DNA of 64,000 bases. Source: Cepaea nemoralis. Taxonomy: Eukaryota > Mollusca > Gastropoda > Stylommatophora > Helicidae. Numbering within the stretch: position 1 is the first letter of the stretch; each line of letters begins with the position of its first letter. The stretch is from positions 97,501 to 161,500 of the forward strand of contig JACEFZ010028293.1 in assembly GCA_014155875.1 (NCBI GenBank). The letters run 5' to 3'. The position numbers and the translations under genes are program-made. Positions 21,204 to 33,420 of the stretch are shown piece after piece. The notes beneath the pieces are model-generated. The model saw only the letters and a list, made by a program, of their open reading frames with translations, made no database searches and was not told the origin of the DNA.

Positions 21204-21221
21204 CTAACTAACTAACTAACT
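21204..21221 (+). repeat. (CTAA)n LINE tail
   Basis: Four to five CTAA units immediately after the LINE body at ATCTGTCGA. The same junction occurs at 33,372-33,380. Confidence 0.85.
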
Positions 21222-21344
21222 ACTCTTACGTATTTTATTCTAAGCGAGTGTGCCCGCGCTAGTATGTGCATGTATGTATATGGTCTTGTGTACGGTTTAT
21301 TTTATAATAGCTCGTCTTGTACTGCAGTTATGGTCTCTTTAGTA

Positions 21345-21731
21345 CAGTGGTTCTCAACCGGTGGGGAATTCACCCCCCCCCCCCACCCCAGGGGGAATTT
21401 TATGGTTTCCCCGGGGGGGGGGGGGTGTTAAGATTATTTCAAAATCACGTTAATACAAGAACCGATTACTTGATATTGTTTTTCCCTTCATACTTTACGG
21501 TTCTGTAAGTCTTCACCCTTCTGATATTCATTTTATGACGTAAGTAGACCCGCAAATCACGCTTTATGTAGACGTCTAGACTTGTTTTAGTATGTGCTAT
21601 TAAATTTAGCTTCAATTATTATGTATACTGTGTAGGTGCGGGGGGGGGGGGGATTTTAGGGAGGAAATACTAAAGGGGGCTATGATCTTCTGAAAATATT
21701 GTGAAGGGCCATAAAAGGTTGAGAAAGTATA
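21345..21731 (+). mobile_element. hAT-like miniature element
   Basis: The left end CAGTGGTTCTCAACCGGTGGG is the widespread hAT-family terminal repeat. The right side has GGTTGAGAA at 21,717-21,726 in inverted sense, after which the terminus is degenerate. Inside are opposed C- and G-runs (21,373-21,390 and 21,412-21,425), a G11 run near 21,641 and AT-rich sequence, with no transposase. No 8-bp target duplication could be confirmed. Confidence 0.65.
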
Positions 21732-21767
21732 ATCGCTAGGAGGCTAAGCTCATAATATCATGAATGT

Positions 21768-21864
21768 GGTGGGACGAGGGTTTGACGAGGATTGGACGAG
21801 GGTTGGACGAGGGTCGGACGAGGTTCGGACGAGGGTTGGACGAGGGTCAGATGAGTGTTGGACG
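21768..21864. repeat. 11-12-bp minisatellite
   Basis: About eight units of GGACGAGGGTT, with TCGGACGAGG and TTTGACGAGG variants. 21,865-22,317 shows no gene. Confidence 0.85.
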
Positions 21865-22317
21865 CCTGCGTTCGTCGTCCACTAAGAAAATGAACGACTG
21901 ACCGTCTGTTTCTCATTGCATTCACGTCTATAAAATGTAATGACCATAGAACATCATAGATGCATAGCTGGCTCCTGCCAAGGGAAGTGTTATTTATTGT
22001 TATTATTGTTGTGCCTGCTACAATGTGCTTTCGGGAGAGTTATTTGATGATCGCAAGTGCATTATTCGTGGTGTCTACCGGGTACTCTTTCTGGGTTGAG
22101 GCTTACAGCACCCATGCTCATGCAGTCGTCCCCTACTGTACGTCCCAGAGTTATTCACGACCGATAGACAAAAACCTCTTGTCTTACTGATGAATAGATC
22201 CCGCTTCCCACAATATGTGAAGCGGGCAATCATATATAAGCCACTCAACACCAGAATGATTTTATGTCACAATCCTCAATATCGGGTTCGAAATCCGCCG
22301 CAGGTTCATTTTTTTAC

Positions 22318-22656
22318 AACGGTATGTGGTTCCTGAGACGAATGTTGCGAATTCCTTGGACTGCCAAAGTAACTAACAACGACTGCCTGAAAGAGGCTAA
22401 TGAAAGTAGATCATATACAACAATAAGAAAGAGACACACAGCTTTCTTCGGTCCTGTGATGAGAAGAGAGGCATTGGAGAACATCGTGACAACTGGAAAG
22501 ATCGAGGGGAAGAGAGACAGAGGGAGACCAAGAGAAATGATGCTGGACGGATTGAGACGGTGGCATGAAGGAATATCATCAGCAGAGTTGATCCAGAAAA
22601 CCAAAGGCTGAGATCTATGGAGAGTCATGAACGCCTACGCCAGCCGGCATGGCACT

Positions 22657-22659
<3 letters not shown>
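22318..22659 (+). pseudogene. LINE (RTE/jockey-like) C-terminus, stop codon in tail
   Basis: From MWFLRRMLRIPWTAKVTN through AFFGPVMRREALENIV, KIEGKRDRGRPREMMLDGL and the final short stretch, this is the conserved C-terminal region after the RT of a LINE family common in animal genomes. An in-frame TGA at 22,609-22,611 interrupts it. The frame then continues 15 codons and ends at TGA 22,657-22,659, which is the first unit of the (TGA)n tail. The RT itself is missing, so this is a 5'-truncated insertion. It is not related to the RNase H-bearing LINEs elsewhere in the window. Confidence 0.82.
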
Positions 22660-22711
<52 letters not shown>

Positions 22712-22717
22712 TGATGA
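22657..22717 (+). repeat. (TGA)n LINE tail
   Basis: About 18 TGA units with one phase slip near 22,708, starting exactly at the stop codon of the LINE frame. Confidence 0.93.
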
Positions 22718-22990
22718 TGAGCGTCGGTTGTTCAGAAAACAATAGCAAACTACTGAACGTAAAATTACCCTCAAAATCGCACACCGCCAAAAAAAATGCT
22801 ATTGTTAACTGCGACACCTTGTAAAGGACATGCAACGAAACATATACATCGGCAGTCGCGCTAGCGTAGTGGCTAGACGTCTGTATGCCGGCCCGGTGGT
22901 CACGTATTTGGTCATCACCGGTGACGGATTCCAATTTATAAACACGACCTGAGCTCACAAGTCGACACAACCTAACACGGGTACCGTGAA
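22718..22990 (+). repeat. SINE-like repeat
   Basis: GCGTCGGTTGTTCAGAAAACAATAGCAAACTACTGAACGTAA resembles the tail part of the copy at 59,766-59,996 and the foldback arms. TAGCGTAGTGGCTAGACG at 22,862 resembles a pol III A box. The 5' and 3' limits are uncertain. Confidence 0.45.
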
Positions 22991-23777
22991 GTATCTTGCG
23001 AAGTAAAGGCGGCCAGTTTGATACTGACCATATCATTTACTGAACGCTGAGTGGTCTCTAACAATATAGGTCCTGCAACATATGCCCAAATGCCCCATAA
23101 CGCGTGTAGAAGAGTCTCTTTTTTTTTTTTTTAAACTAATACATCACATTTATCAGACGCTCATTGGCAATGTGATTTTTGCGTGCCAAACGTTGCCAAC
23201 GAGCTGAAATATTTCTAGAGGCGTCTGTAACATCCCTGTCACATTCCTACCTTCCTTGACTTCGTTTCTGCCATTTCGCGCCTTTATTTCCGATTGTCTG
23301 TGTCTTTTTTTCCCTCTATCCTTTCAGCCGTTTACTTGTTTCTGTCCTTCCCAATTTCCTTCGCACAGCCTGGATAATTCAGTCTGAATATTTTATGTAT
23401 TTCTTTTCGTATCTTTCTTACTTTTTATTTTTTATTTTGTATCCTATGATTTTCTATCTCATTCATCCCTGTTATTATTTTTGCACGCTTTCTATGTTAT
23501 TTCTTATTGCTTGTATAGATTGTTTTGTTTTTCATTTCAATTTCTCTGTCATTTTAAACATGATTTTGAAGTTATGCCTTTTCCTTTAGTGACACTGATT
23601 GTCTTATTTTTATCTAGCGCTTTTTTTCATTTTCTGTTGTATTCCGTATATTTTTCTTTCTTTCATTGCGCATTCCTTTTCTGTCTGTGCGTACCTGTCT
23701 TCCATTTTGGTATCTCCCATCTTTCTTTTTGTGTCTTTCTCTCTATTTGTCTCTGTCACGTTATTGCACGCGAGCGC

Positions 23778-23788
23778 ATGCGTGCGCG

Positions 23789-23824
<36 letters not shown>
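23778..23824. repeat. (CG)(CA)n microsatellite
   Basis: GCGCGC passes into (CA)n. 22,991-23,777 is T-rich, including a T run at 23,119-23,133, with no supported gene. Confidence 0.95.
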
Positions 23825-23826
<2 letters not shown>

Positions 23827-23840
23827 TATATGTTTGTCTG

Positions 23841-24045
23841 TAGCTGGTTGGTTAGTTGGAAAGTTGCTTGGCTGATTTATTGGCTGGTTGATTGGTTGGT
23901 TAGTCGGTTGATTAATTAATAGGTTGTTGGGTTAGTTGATCGATTGGCTGGTTGGTTGATTTGTTGATTTCTTAGTTGGTTTGTTGATTGATTAATTGAT
24001 TGATTGGTGGGTTGGATGGTTGGTTGGTTGATTAAGTTAATTAAT
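23841..24045. repeat. Degenerate GGTT/GATT tetranucleotide tract
   Basis: Irregular GGTT, GATT and AGTT units with a 4-bp tendency over about 200 bp. Confidence 0.8.
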
Positions 24046-24083
24046 ATATGAATCTCTGGAAGACCGAATTTTTTTTCGCGCCC

Positions 24084-24139
24084 ATTCGCTTTGAACTCAA
24101 GCGTAGTCCATTCGCTTTGAACACAAGCGTAGTCCATTC
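24084..24139. repeat. 26-bp direct repeat, two copies
   Basis: ATTCGCTTTGAACTCAAGCG and its CTTTGAACACAAGCG variant follow each other at 26 bp, and a third copy begins at 24,136. Confidence 0.8.
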
Positions 24140-24234
24140 ATCTGCTCTGGACTAATTTTTGCGTGTGGATTAGCTTTTGCTATTACCCGTGTCGCTCACC
24201 ACCAAACGAACCCACTCAGACTTCAGAAGTACTT

Positions 24235-24345
24235 TTGATTTACGTCCCCAAGTCAAGGACGTGAAATCAACAGTTTAGTGCAACTGTCCGGTGTAGGGGT
24301 TGAACCCGCTACCTCGACATCAGCACGCCGGATGTTTAAGAACGA
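24235..24345 (-). repeat. tRNA-derived SINE-like repeat
   Basis: On the minus strand GCGGGTTCAACCCCTACAC resembles a pol III B box. The flanking TTACGTCCCCAAGTCAAGGA and CAACTGTCCGGTG strings recur at 61,706-61,740 and 62,035-62,050, and CAACTGGCCGGTATACC at 25,895. 24,346-24,688 has no supported gene. Confidence 0.5.
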
Positions 24346-24688
24346 GAGCTCTTATCAATTCGGTCATGCTGACCTCCCTCTGAGAGTTTTAAAGAGGACC
24401 TGCATCTGTGGGAGTGACGCTGGTGTAGAGCCTGTTCTCCACATCCATGACCACAGTAGTCTCCACGTTGATGGAGTGGCAGAGTTCTCCTTCCCTGTAA
24501 CAGCACATCTGAGGGGAGGTATGTCAGGAGGTCACGCCTCAGCACAGCAAGCACGGATCCGCTGCGATTGGGAATATGTTGGTGTTTCCTCTACATGTTT
24601 TGGGGAATCTCGTTGTCACTAGACTTCAGCCCAATGTCCGGGAGTCTCTGGGAAGCGGTTGTGAGTTTGTGATACACGCAAGCACCCC

Positions 24689-24778
24689 AGACACACACAC
24701 ACACACACACGCGTGTGTGTATGTGTTTGTGTGGTGTGTTTGTGTTGTGTGTGTGTGTGTGTGTGTGGTGTGTGTTAT
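24689..24778. repeat. Mirror (CA)n-CG-(GT)n tract
   Basis: A CA run meets CGCG and continues as GTGTGTGTATG, giving a perfectly complementary hairpin at about 24,691-24,720, then irregular GT repeats. Confidence 0.85.
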
Positions 24779-24901
24779 TAGTGAAGATCATCATTATTGC
24801 ACTACGAACAGGAGCATAGATCCTTTGATTTCCGCCTTAACATCTCCTCCTGTGTAGATCGATTGATTGCAACAGTGCTGTGTTGACTAACCGAAGGGAT
24901 A

Positions 24902-25834
24902 TACGCGGAGAAGTCAATAATTAAGTCACAAATGGCTGTAGAAAAATAACTAAATATGATAACAACTTGAAACCAGTATATTTTTATACATACATTGTCC
25001 CTTTATTTCTCAACACAATTTCCACCAATATTGATGCACTTATCCCATCGTTTTATCAGTCCTCCCAAACCCACTGCATAGAACTGCGTGCTCTGTTTTC
25101 TAAACAATGTTTTCACTTCACATTCAACTTCGGCGTCATTCGCGAAATGTCTCTCGCCAAGGTGAGTTTTCAGTGGACCAAAAAGGTGGAATTCGCTAGG
25201 GGCTAAGTCGGGGCTCTAAGTTGGATGGTCCAGAACTTCCCACCTTAGTTGGTTATTTTCTCCTGAGTTAATCGAGCCGTGTGTGGTCTGGCATTGTAAT
25301 GAAGAAGCAACACTCCTCTAGTCAGCAGTCCTGGGCGTTTTCTTCGAATTGCATCATGAAGCATCGATAGAAATTCACAGTACGATTCAGAATTACATTG
25401 TCACCTTCCTTCTTAAAATTGGTTAAAAGCACTCCTTGACAATCCTAGAACACTGTCGGCATAACCTCCCCTGCTGATGGCGTAACATTGAATTTTTGGA
25501 CACAAGGCGAAGAAGGATGTTTCCGCTGCATTGAAGCACGCTTTGATTCGGGCTGGTAGTCAGCATAAACGGAAGTATTTCCTTATGAATGTCTTTTGCA
25601 GGCAGTCCTTTTGCCCACAGAAGACGCACGTTGCTCTTTGGCTGTACACTCCGTAAGTACAGTCGCCATTTTGTTTATGCGCTGCGCTGCGCATGAGACA
25701 CCTAATGCCACCTGACGAACGGTAATATAAAGTTCGATGTTGCTGTCACCTAATGACACCTGTAGAAAACACGAACTACATTTACTTGCCATCTCTCAGA
25801 AACTGTGTGACTTACTTATTGACCCGCCATCGTG
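24902..25834 (-). mobile_element. Mariner transposon, internally deleted
   Basis: The left terminal string (AAGTCAATAATTAAGTCAC) and the right one (GACTTACTTATTGACCCGCC) are inverted repeats. TA precedes the left end, but the right-hand TA is mutated. Compared with 29,249-30,512 about 330 bp are missing, with the junction near 25,560. The transposase remnant on the minus strand keeps PDLAPSEFHLFG, where Glu replaces the third catalytic Asp. The element is inactive. Confidence 0.8.
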
Positions 25835-25861
25835 GCAATTGTGCGTTCAGTAGTTTGCCAT

Positions 25862-26114
<253 letters not shown>

Positions 26115-26578
26115 GCAACCTGGACATTTAGGAATCTCGTTGTCAGCAAATTTCCACCCAATAATTTCTTTCGTCCCGTATTTACTTTTCACCACAAAAT
26201 AATTTAGACATGAACAATCGCTGTCTGTCATTTCATTGTCTGTTTTGACTGTTTGTAGATCCTGTTTCTGAACAGCTGTCCCCATATCTGTCTCCAATTA
26301 ACTTGTTTTACCGTCTGTTTCACCCTGTTATATCTATCTGTTGTGTTTCCCTATAAATCTCCCTTCATTTATTTCTCTTTGTCTGTTTTTCTCTTTTAAT
26401 GTTGAGGCATTACACAGTGCTATTATGCTCTCTGTTCTGTGTCTTTCGTTATAATTTTTTGTAATCTTTTAATGGTTGCAATATTTGCTCGTTTGTGTTT
26501 GTCCGTCTTTCTCTCATTCTTTCTTTTTTCGCTCTTTCTGTCTTTCTCTCTCTCTCTCTTGCCTGTTTATCTGCCTTC

Positions 26579-26941
<363 letters not shown>

Positions 26942-28500
26942 CACTCTAGCTTATTTCTATCTCCCTGTCACATGTTTAAACACTAACAAATTTCCCACGC
27001 TCGACGGGTGAAGAATACGATAACGGCTGCAGCCGGAGCCGAGTAAACAGTCGCTACTGCACAATTGCGGTGATTGCTCACACAATAGCATGTACGACAG
27101 GAGAGCTTTCCCTTTATCTTGAGACTTTCACTGGTGTTTCTATCTGGCATTTCTCATTTGCCGTTAGCTTCAGCAACTCTAGCTTTTCTTTTTCAAGCTA
27201 ATCCTGTGTGAGGGGATGTTGGAATGGTGAAATAATCCCTGTAAGCTGCGAATGTTAGATCACTTGTGGTGTGGTGTTTTATTTCGTTTGATGTAGTTCC
27301 CTTGCCTCTATCTTGGGGATTGAAGGATTTAAATTGTATCTTCTATTCGGGGATTTAAAAAAAAAAATCTTTACGCGATAATTTGTAACTGAAAACTGTT
27401 AAACTGCGTGGACTCAAGTCGCAGGTATTGATGGACTTTCACACAAGACTGTACACATACGTATAAATCAGAAGGCATGTTCATCTTCCTCATCGTGATC
27501 AGCTTTGCTAAATGGCGCAGGCGTTCATTTCTCTCGCATATCTTGGTTTGGTGGTGTTGTTGATCAATTATGTTTGTGATATTCTTACATGTCGTCGCCA
27601 TAGACCACCAAGAATCATGTTTCTCTATCTGACTCTGACTTTTCAACAGCTACTCTTTCTTGTAGTCAAAATGTTCTCTCGTGTCATATTATGATCAAAG
27701 AACACTGCCTGTTTATTTTAGTTGTGTAGTCGTCGTTGCTGTATGGTTCCGTCTCATAGCAACTGGTCGCCCCATAATTCCTCAATTCCGGTGCGAAATA
27801 GAACCACACAAAATGCTCATGATTGTCCCATGTGAACTCGAGAATGAAATAGTAGCTTCGGCTAGACCAAATAGCGAAAGCAACAACAACAAGCTGTCCT
27901 TCACTTGAATATGCAGTTCGTTGTCAAAGAAGACAGCATTCCGAACAAATATAAGCTACCCGCAGTCGCATTATGCATAAGGCAACCGTTGGGTGTCGGC
28001 ACCTAGCCGCCCGCCATTTTCTGAATACGCACACCCCAGCACAACCATCGTGGACACAAAAAGTAGCATTTCGAAAGAAATATACAGCTCAGTGTCGTAC
28101 CAAGCACTCAAGTCAGTAGCTGGGCCACGAAACCGAGTCCAGCAAGTTCAACATGGGGTCATGCGCTAACAGACCATGCTAGGAGACAATCAGGTCTCCA
28201 AGGTCTTGCCGGTCCGCCTGCCTATTCGCCATGTTGTGTATAATGTTGTACTTTCAGCAGCCTCTTTCTGGCAATCGTTAGTAGTCATTGAAGGAGTCAA
28301 GGCATTTGAAAGATGTGTCTCAGACAACACATCCCTGCTGCCTCCAAGCACTGCCTAGACAATATACAATTAGAACCGTAGCCACATATTTTATCTGGAC
28401 TGGGGGAGTGGGGAGCGCCTGATGTGGTCAATACCATAATGCGGCGTTTACTTTCATATACATGTCCCGGTACATGTTTTAAGCTGGGTCTATTCGGTGA
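26942..28500. other. Unassigned stretch
   Basis: I find no conserved domain, RNA gene or clear repeat here. Small open frames on both strands are short, lack recognisable motifs and overlap one another. Confidence 0.5.
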
Positions 28501-28504
28501 CATT

Positions 28505-28592
28505 TTTAAAAGCCTGCCTCGATGTGAATTTTAACCCAAGACCACTTGGCTGGCAAGCAAGTGTGCTTGCCACTGCGCCACCAAAAGCTTTA
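28505..28592 (-). repeat. tRNA-derived SINE head
   Basis: On the minus strand GGTGGCGCAGTGGCAAGC resembles a pol III A box, and GGTCTTGGGTTAAAATTC lies about 35 bp downstream as a degenerate B box. The cloverleaf does not fold fully, so this is a SINE head rather than a tRNA gene. Confidence 0.55.
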
Positions 28593-28746
28593 TTTGCAGC
28601 TGTAGAGCGCAATAACAAACCGCCAGAGCACATAATTCAATGCTGCTCAGAACTGTCCAGACAGAAATGAAAATCTGACCCACATGAGTAGCCATACACA
28701 AACTGGGGCAGATCGGTGAAGGCCTCAGGTGTTTTCCATGGCTAGC

Positions 28747-28860
28747 TAAGACTATGACCGGCTCTGTGGCGAAAGGGTTACGGGCGCAAGTTGTAATTCC
28801 GCATACCGCATTCAAAACACAGCTGCGGGCGATTTGGCAGCAGATCGCCTTGTAATATAG
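28747..28860 (+). repeat. tRNA-derived SINE, partial
   Basis: GGCTCTGTGGCGAAAGGGTTACGG (A-box side), then ATTCAAAACACAGCTGCGGGCGATTTGGCA, matches the copy at 59,766 in order. Downstream, CTACGGACAGTAACTCTGG (about 28,870) recurs at 30,560. Confidence 0.6.
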
Positions 28861-29248
28861 GCCCTGTTGAATCTACGGACAGTAACTCTGGTATTTCTAC
28901 AAGACGATCCTAACACCGTATGACCAATGCGCCTTGAGGTGTGTAACCGGTTCCTTTACTGCACTACTTCTAACTTACAAACGTACCTCGTTCAACCTGC
29001 TTTCGTAGCCTTGGTTATAATCGAGCTGGTTCCAAAACTATGATTCTAGCATCGTGCTAGGAATTAGAAAAAAAAAGTGAATATTATTATCGTCTTTCCA
29101 TGACCTCTACCCCGTTCAGCATCAGAAGAGAAGTTATAATTAGGGCCCATCCCAGCCTCAGATTAATAATCCTACGATCGAATCAGCCACATTTCTGAAA
29201 CTAATTTGAATGGGATTGTTATTCATGGGAGGTAACCGTTGTTTTATA

Positions 29249-30512
29249 CGCGGTGGGGGGGAGGGGGGGGGGGGAAGAGTCAATAAGTAAGTCAAAAATG
29301 GCTGTAGAAAAATAACTAAATATGATAACAACTTGAAACAAGTTTATTTTTATACATACATTGTCCTTTTATTTCTCAACACAATTTCCAACAACATTGA
29401 TGCACTTATCCCATCGTTTTATCAATCCTCCCAAACCGGCTGCATAGAACTGCGTGCTCTGTTTTCTATAACACGTTTTCACTTCACATTAACTTCGGCG
29501 TCTTTCGCGAAATAGATTTTCAGTGAACCAAAAAGGTGGAAATCGCTAGAGGCTATCGGTGCTGTAAAGTAGATGTTCCAGAATTTCCCACCTTAGTTGG
29601 TTAATTTTCTCCTGAGTTAATCGAGCTGCGCATGGTCTGGCATTGTCACGAAGAAGCAACACTCCTCTGGTCAGCAGTCCTGGACGTTTTCTTCGAATTG
29701 CATCACGAAGCATCGATAGAACTTCACAGTACGATTCAGAATTCACATTGTCACCTTTCTTCTTGAAATTGGTTAAAAGCACTCCTTGACAATCCCAGAA
29801 CACTGTCAACATAACCTTCGCTGCTGATGGCGTAACCTTGAATGTTTGGACACAAGGCGAAGAAGGATGTTTCCGTTGCATTGAAGTACGCTTTGATTCG
29901 GGCTGGTTCGGATGCACTAATGATTCGTCCCCAGTAACAGTCCTGTTCAGCATGGCTTCTCCTTCATCTTCGTATCGTTAGAGATGATGCAAGGACAGGG
30001 CAAATCGGTTCATTTTGTGTTCCTCCTTCAATTGTCTGGGTACCCACCTTGAGCACCCTTTCTTAAATTTCAGTCGATCATGTTTATGCTGTATGCTGAA
30101 CCATGTGAGCATCCTATTTGAGATGCTGCAGAGTCTATCGTTACTCGCCTGTCACCTCTAATTATCTCTCCATCTGCTGCACGGATGCTTGATAAAATTT
30201 TTCTGCCCAGCTATGTACCGCTTTACGGGACAAATATGTGTCAACATAAATAGGAAGCATTTCTTATGAATATCCTTTGCAGGCAATCCTTTTGCCTAAA
30301 AAAAAACCGCACAACAGCACGTTGCGCTTTGGTTGTACACTCCGTAAATACAGTCGCCATTTTGTTTATGCGCCATGCATGCGCATGAGACAGCTAGCGC
30401 CACCTGACGAACGGGAATATAAAGTTCGATGTTGCTAATAACACCCGTAGAAAACACCAACTACCTTTACCTGCCATCCCACAGAACTGTGTTACTTATT
30501 GACTCGCCCTCG
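29249..30512 (-). mobile_element. Mariner transposon, near full length
   Basis: About 1,264 bp bounded by TA at 29,247-29,248 and 30,513-30,514. The inner terminal repeats are AGTCAATAAGTAAGTC on the left and ACTTATTGACTCGCCC on the right. The left outer terminus has expanded into a G-rich run (29,253-29,274). The transposase is on the minus strand. Confidence 0.85.
29546..29953 (-). pseudogene. Mariner transposase, catalytic domain remnant
   Basis: The 135-residue frame keeps VTGDES (first catalytic Asp), TVFWDCQGVLL and LLRDNARPCAAR (second Asp). A small deletion after LLYSTDSL removes the frame that would carry the third Asp of the D,D34D triad, and the C-terminal RWDKC region lies beyond it at about 29,380-29,440. 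The N-terminal DNA-binding part (29,960-30,250) is scattered over other frames. The enzyme would cut and paste the element at TA sites, but this copy cannot. Confidence 0.85.
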
Positions 30513-30911
30513 TACTAGGAAAACGTGAAAAGGAAGCGTGTTATATTGTCGCTTTTGGGTCTACGGACAGCAACTCTGGTATTTCTTTAAAAAGTAATCC
30601 ATACAAGTTACCACCCCTTGTTGTCTCTTGCTTGTACCTCTAAAGGTCACGCTTGACAATCTACAGGGGTTGTTGCGTTGACAACAATATGTTTATTTGT
30701 AAATTGCCAGCCATTGTGCAAATCGTCATCATCAGCATTATTAGTCCAACTCTCATTTAAATAATAAAGACACGAACACGATTTATTCCTTGGCACATTT
30801 CGCTGCATCTCGTCAGGTACATACTGCGGAAATCACACAACATAAAATAAAGTAACTAGATAAATCCTTCAAGCTGAAATATACACATATTCGCACAGTA
30901 ACTTCAGTTGT

Positions 30912-31316
30912 CTACCACAGCAATTTTAAACTGACTATCATGTCTTTCTGTTTGCACAAAACTGGCCTATACAGATTAATCGTGATGACTTCTTCGATCT
31001 TTAACACATGACTATTTTGTGTGTTAAACAACTCGCGAAAAGCATTATCTCTATCAATCACGCGGCCGGTTTCCAAAATATGCCGTCCAATCGATGACGT
31101 AGGAGGTTTCTTGTGTTTAGGTTTGGCCAGGTTCTCATAACCACGGACAGGATCGGTCTTAGCGGGATTCTGGTTGTGAAGTTTGTGTAGACCGTAATTT
31201 TTAGGAGTATGGGAGCCACGTAAGGTGAGCATCCATTTAACTGTTATGAGTCTAGTTCCAAAAGATTTAAGCTCTTTACACAGTGTTGCTTTATGGTTCA
31301 CAGCGTCTTGTCTCAT
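30912..31316 (-). pseudogene. Possible Penelope-type GIY-YIG endonuclease end
   Basis: The 134-residue frame contains TSSIGRHILETGRVIDRDNA and then EEVITINLYRPVLCKQKDMI. The spacing resembles the second half of the GIY-YIG nuclease of Penelope-like retroelements (Ser-Ala-Ile...His...Gly-His...Ile-Asp). The GIY...YIG strand itself and the RT are not seen, so the call rests on one motif block. A GIY-YIG fragment of another origin is possible. 30,515-30,911 and 31,317-31,938 show no further gene. Confidence 0.4.
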
Positions 31317-31938
31317 TGTAAAAGTGCTAACATCCTGACTCTAGAAGAACTTGTAAAACGTTAACACTCTTCCATCTCGCGCTGGTGATCATTTGTTCAA
31401 ATCCCTACGGAGTTGGAGAACTGTTTTTTTTTTTGGTTTTAAATCTTTATCGACCAGGCCGACCAGCATGAAGTGGGTGCAAGGAAATGTCTTTGCTGCG
31501 TGGTATAGACCACACCAGCCCTCGAGTGTCGGCTGGTCAGAACAAATGTGGACTAGCGCCATACACCGAATGTGCCTTAAATTATTAAGTGCCACTGGAT
31601 GATAAATCGTCTTAATCTACTTTTAATTTCTTCCATGGGCTTATATATCACCGAAATGTTGTCATTGCGTTATAATAAATCATGTCTGCTAACAAATTAA
31701 CAATATTTTAAGTCATAACTGTGACACACTCTTACTTCCAATTTTCCACCATCCATTTTTGTTAGGTTCAAACATTGGTTTTGTTTAGCACAGAGTCGGT
31801 TAATGCATGAAAAAGGACTCCTACTATTTTGTTTTTAAATTGAAAATACTTGAAATGTGTCCGATATTTTCTGCGATAGTCATTATCTCTGTTACACTTG
31901 TCACACTTTAAGAGTAGGATATTTGTTTTGTCTTGTTC

Positions 31939-32005
<67 letters not shown>
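31939..32005. repeat. (TTA)n microsatellite
   Basis: About 22 perfect TTA units. 32,006-33,057 holds no gene I can recognise. A degenerate tRNA-like stretch on the minus strand near 32,365-32,425 is too weak to call. Confidence 0.97.
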
Positions 32006-33057
32006 GGTTCAAACTACACTGATCTTAATCATTTATAGAGAATATGTTACAAATATAACTAGCACGAAACGAAATACATGGATGGTAAACGTTTCCGACG
32101 CCTTAAAAAAGTCCGATGTTATATCGGCTCCCAATCATTATACTCACGTCTGAAAGAGTTAACGGCAGACTGTTACATTGGGTACATTCAATTCAACTTT
32201 ATTCATTGTTATTTTAACTCCCACAATCTCTAAATGATGAACTGTTGTTGTTCCACGCCAAGACGTTACTTTACCAGATCTCTGACACCCAGTTTATGAG
32301 ACGTGATCTAACCCACAGTCGTATTGATGGGGGAAATAGTCAGTCCTGTTTGTGCAAGGGATAGAAGCCAGGACCACTGCGGTTTTAGGTGAGAACACTG
32401 TATACTACAACACCACGGCATCATCATTTAACAATAGGGTTAATAAAGGACATGATCGCCGACGCCAGTTGTCAGGCTACTGAGGAAGAGCTCACCATGG
32501 GAGATAATCAACTACATGTTCTTCATTTCCTGATGCTGTTTTGTTTCTAGAACCGCCAACTTGTGGCGCAACGCGACTCTAACCTGCACCGTTGTTTGCG
32601 TATATTCTATTGCTTTTAATTACATACTGGCGGCTTGATAGCCTTTTTATTGTACATTTCCAGCGGTTTACGATAGATTGTTGTTATTTTCATCTGCAAA
32701 TAAATTGTTGTGGAATGTAAGTTGCCAGATAGTAAAAAAGACATTGATCAAGATCACGGGTGCCAAAGTAATGTGTTTGGAACACTTTTGTTTTCGTTCA
32801 TGTCGTGAACCAACTTTGTTTCAACGTGTACTGTTTCTTAGCAACGTTTCGCAACAGCTTTGTTGTTGAGTACTGAAGTCTTATTCATCATTATTGTCTT
32901 CAGTATGACGCAGGTTCATGGCCGTATGTCGCTGACAGACTGTCCGAGAAGTTTCTCCATCCCTTTTGCCAATTCTTCTAACTGATGCAACCGCATTATT
33001 GAACATAACGCATAGGGAAAGACAGGCAGTTAGTTACCTGTGACCTAGATAATACTA

Positions 33058-33200
<143 letters not shown>

Positions 33201-33283
33201 GTGCATGTATCGGCCCTCTTTCTACACAATAAGACATAAGACACGATGTACAAATCAGAACGCACAATAAAAAAAAAAACTAT

Positions 33284-33378
33284 GGTGTCGTTAGCCGCTA
33301 CACGCTGCGGGATTTACTGAGGAGGGGATCCGTACACTTAAGGACAGTGTTTCGATGTGCAATGAAGATTATCTGTCG

Positions 33379-33379
<1 letters not shown>
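33284..33379 (+). mobile_element. Short 3' end of the 19,160 LINE
   Basis: GTCGTTAGCCGCTACACGCT through ATCTGTCGA is about 92% identical to 21,107-21,203 and is followed by the same CTAA tail. This is a severely truncated insertion of the same LINE subfamily. Confidence 0.88.

Positions 33380-33420
<41 letters not shown>

Larger units (their letters stand above)
19160..21221 (+). mobile_element. 5'-truncated LINE with RT, RNase H and (CTAA)n tail
   Basis: A non-LTR retrotransposon lacking its endonuclease and 5' end, placed directly against the GT microsatellite. It contains RT (19,175-20,240), a connecting region, RNase H (20,520-20,920) and a C-terminus homologous to the LINE pieces at 69-464 and 7,203-7,430. 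(CTAA)n follows at 21,204-21,221. A short second copy of its last ~95 bp lies at 33,284-33,379. Confidence 0.9.

Noticed and set aside
27371..27908. Small frames on both strands as host exons
   Set aside because: No motif, no convincing splice sites, and frames on opposite strands overlap.
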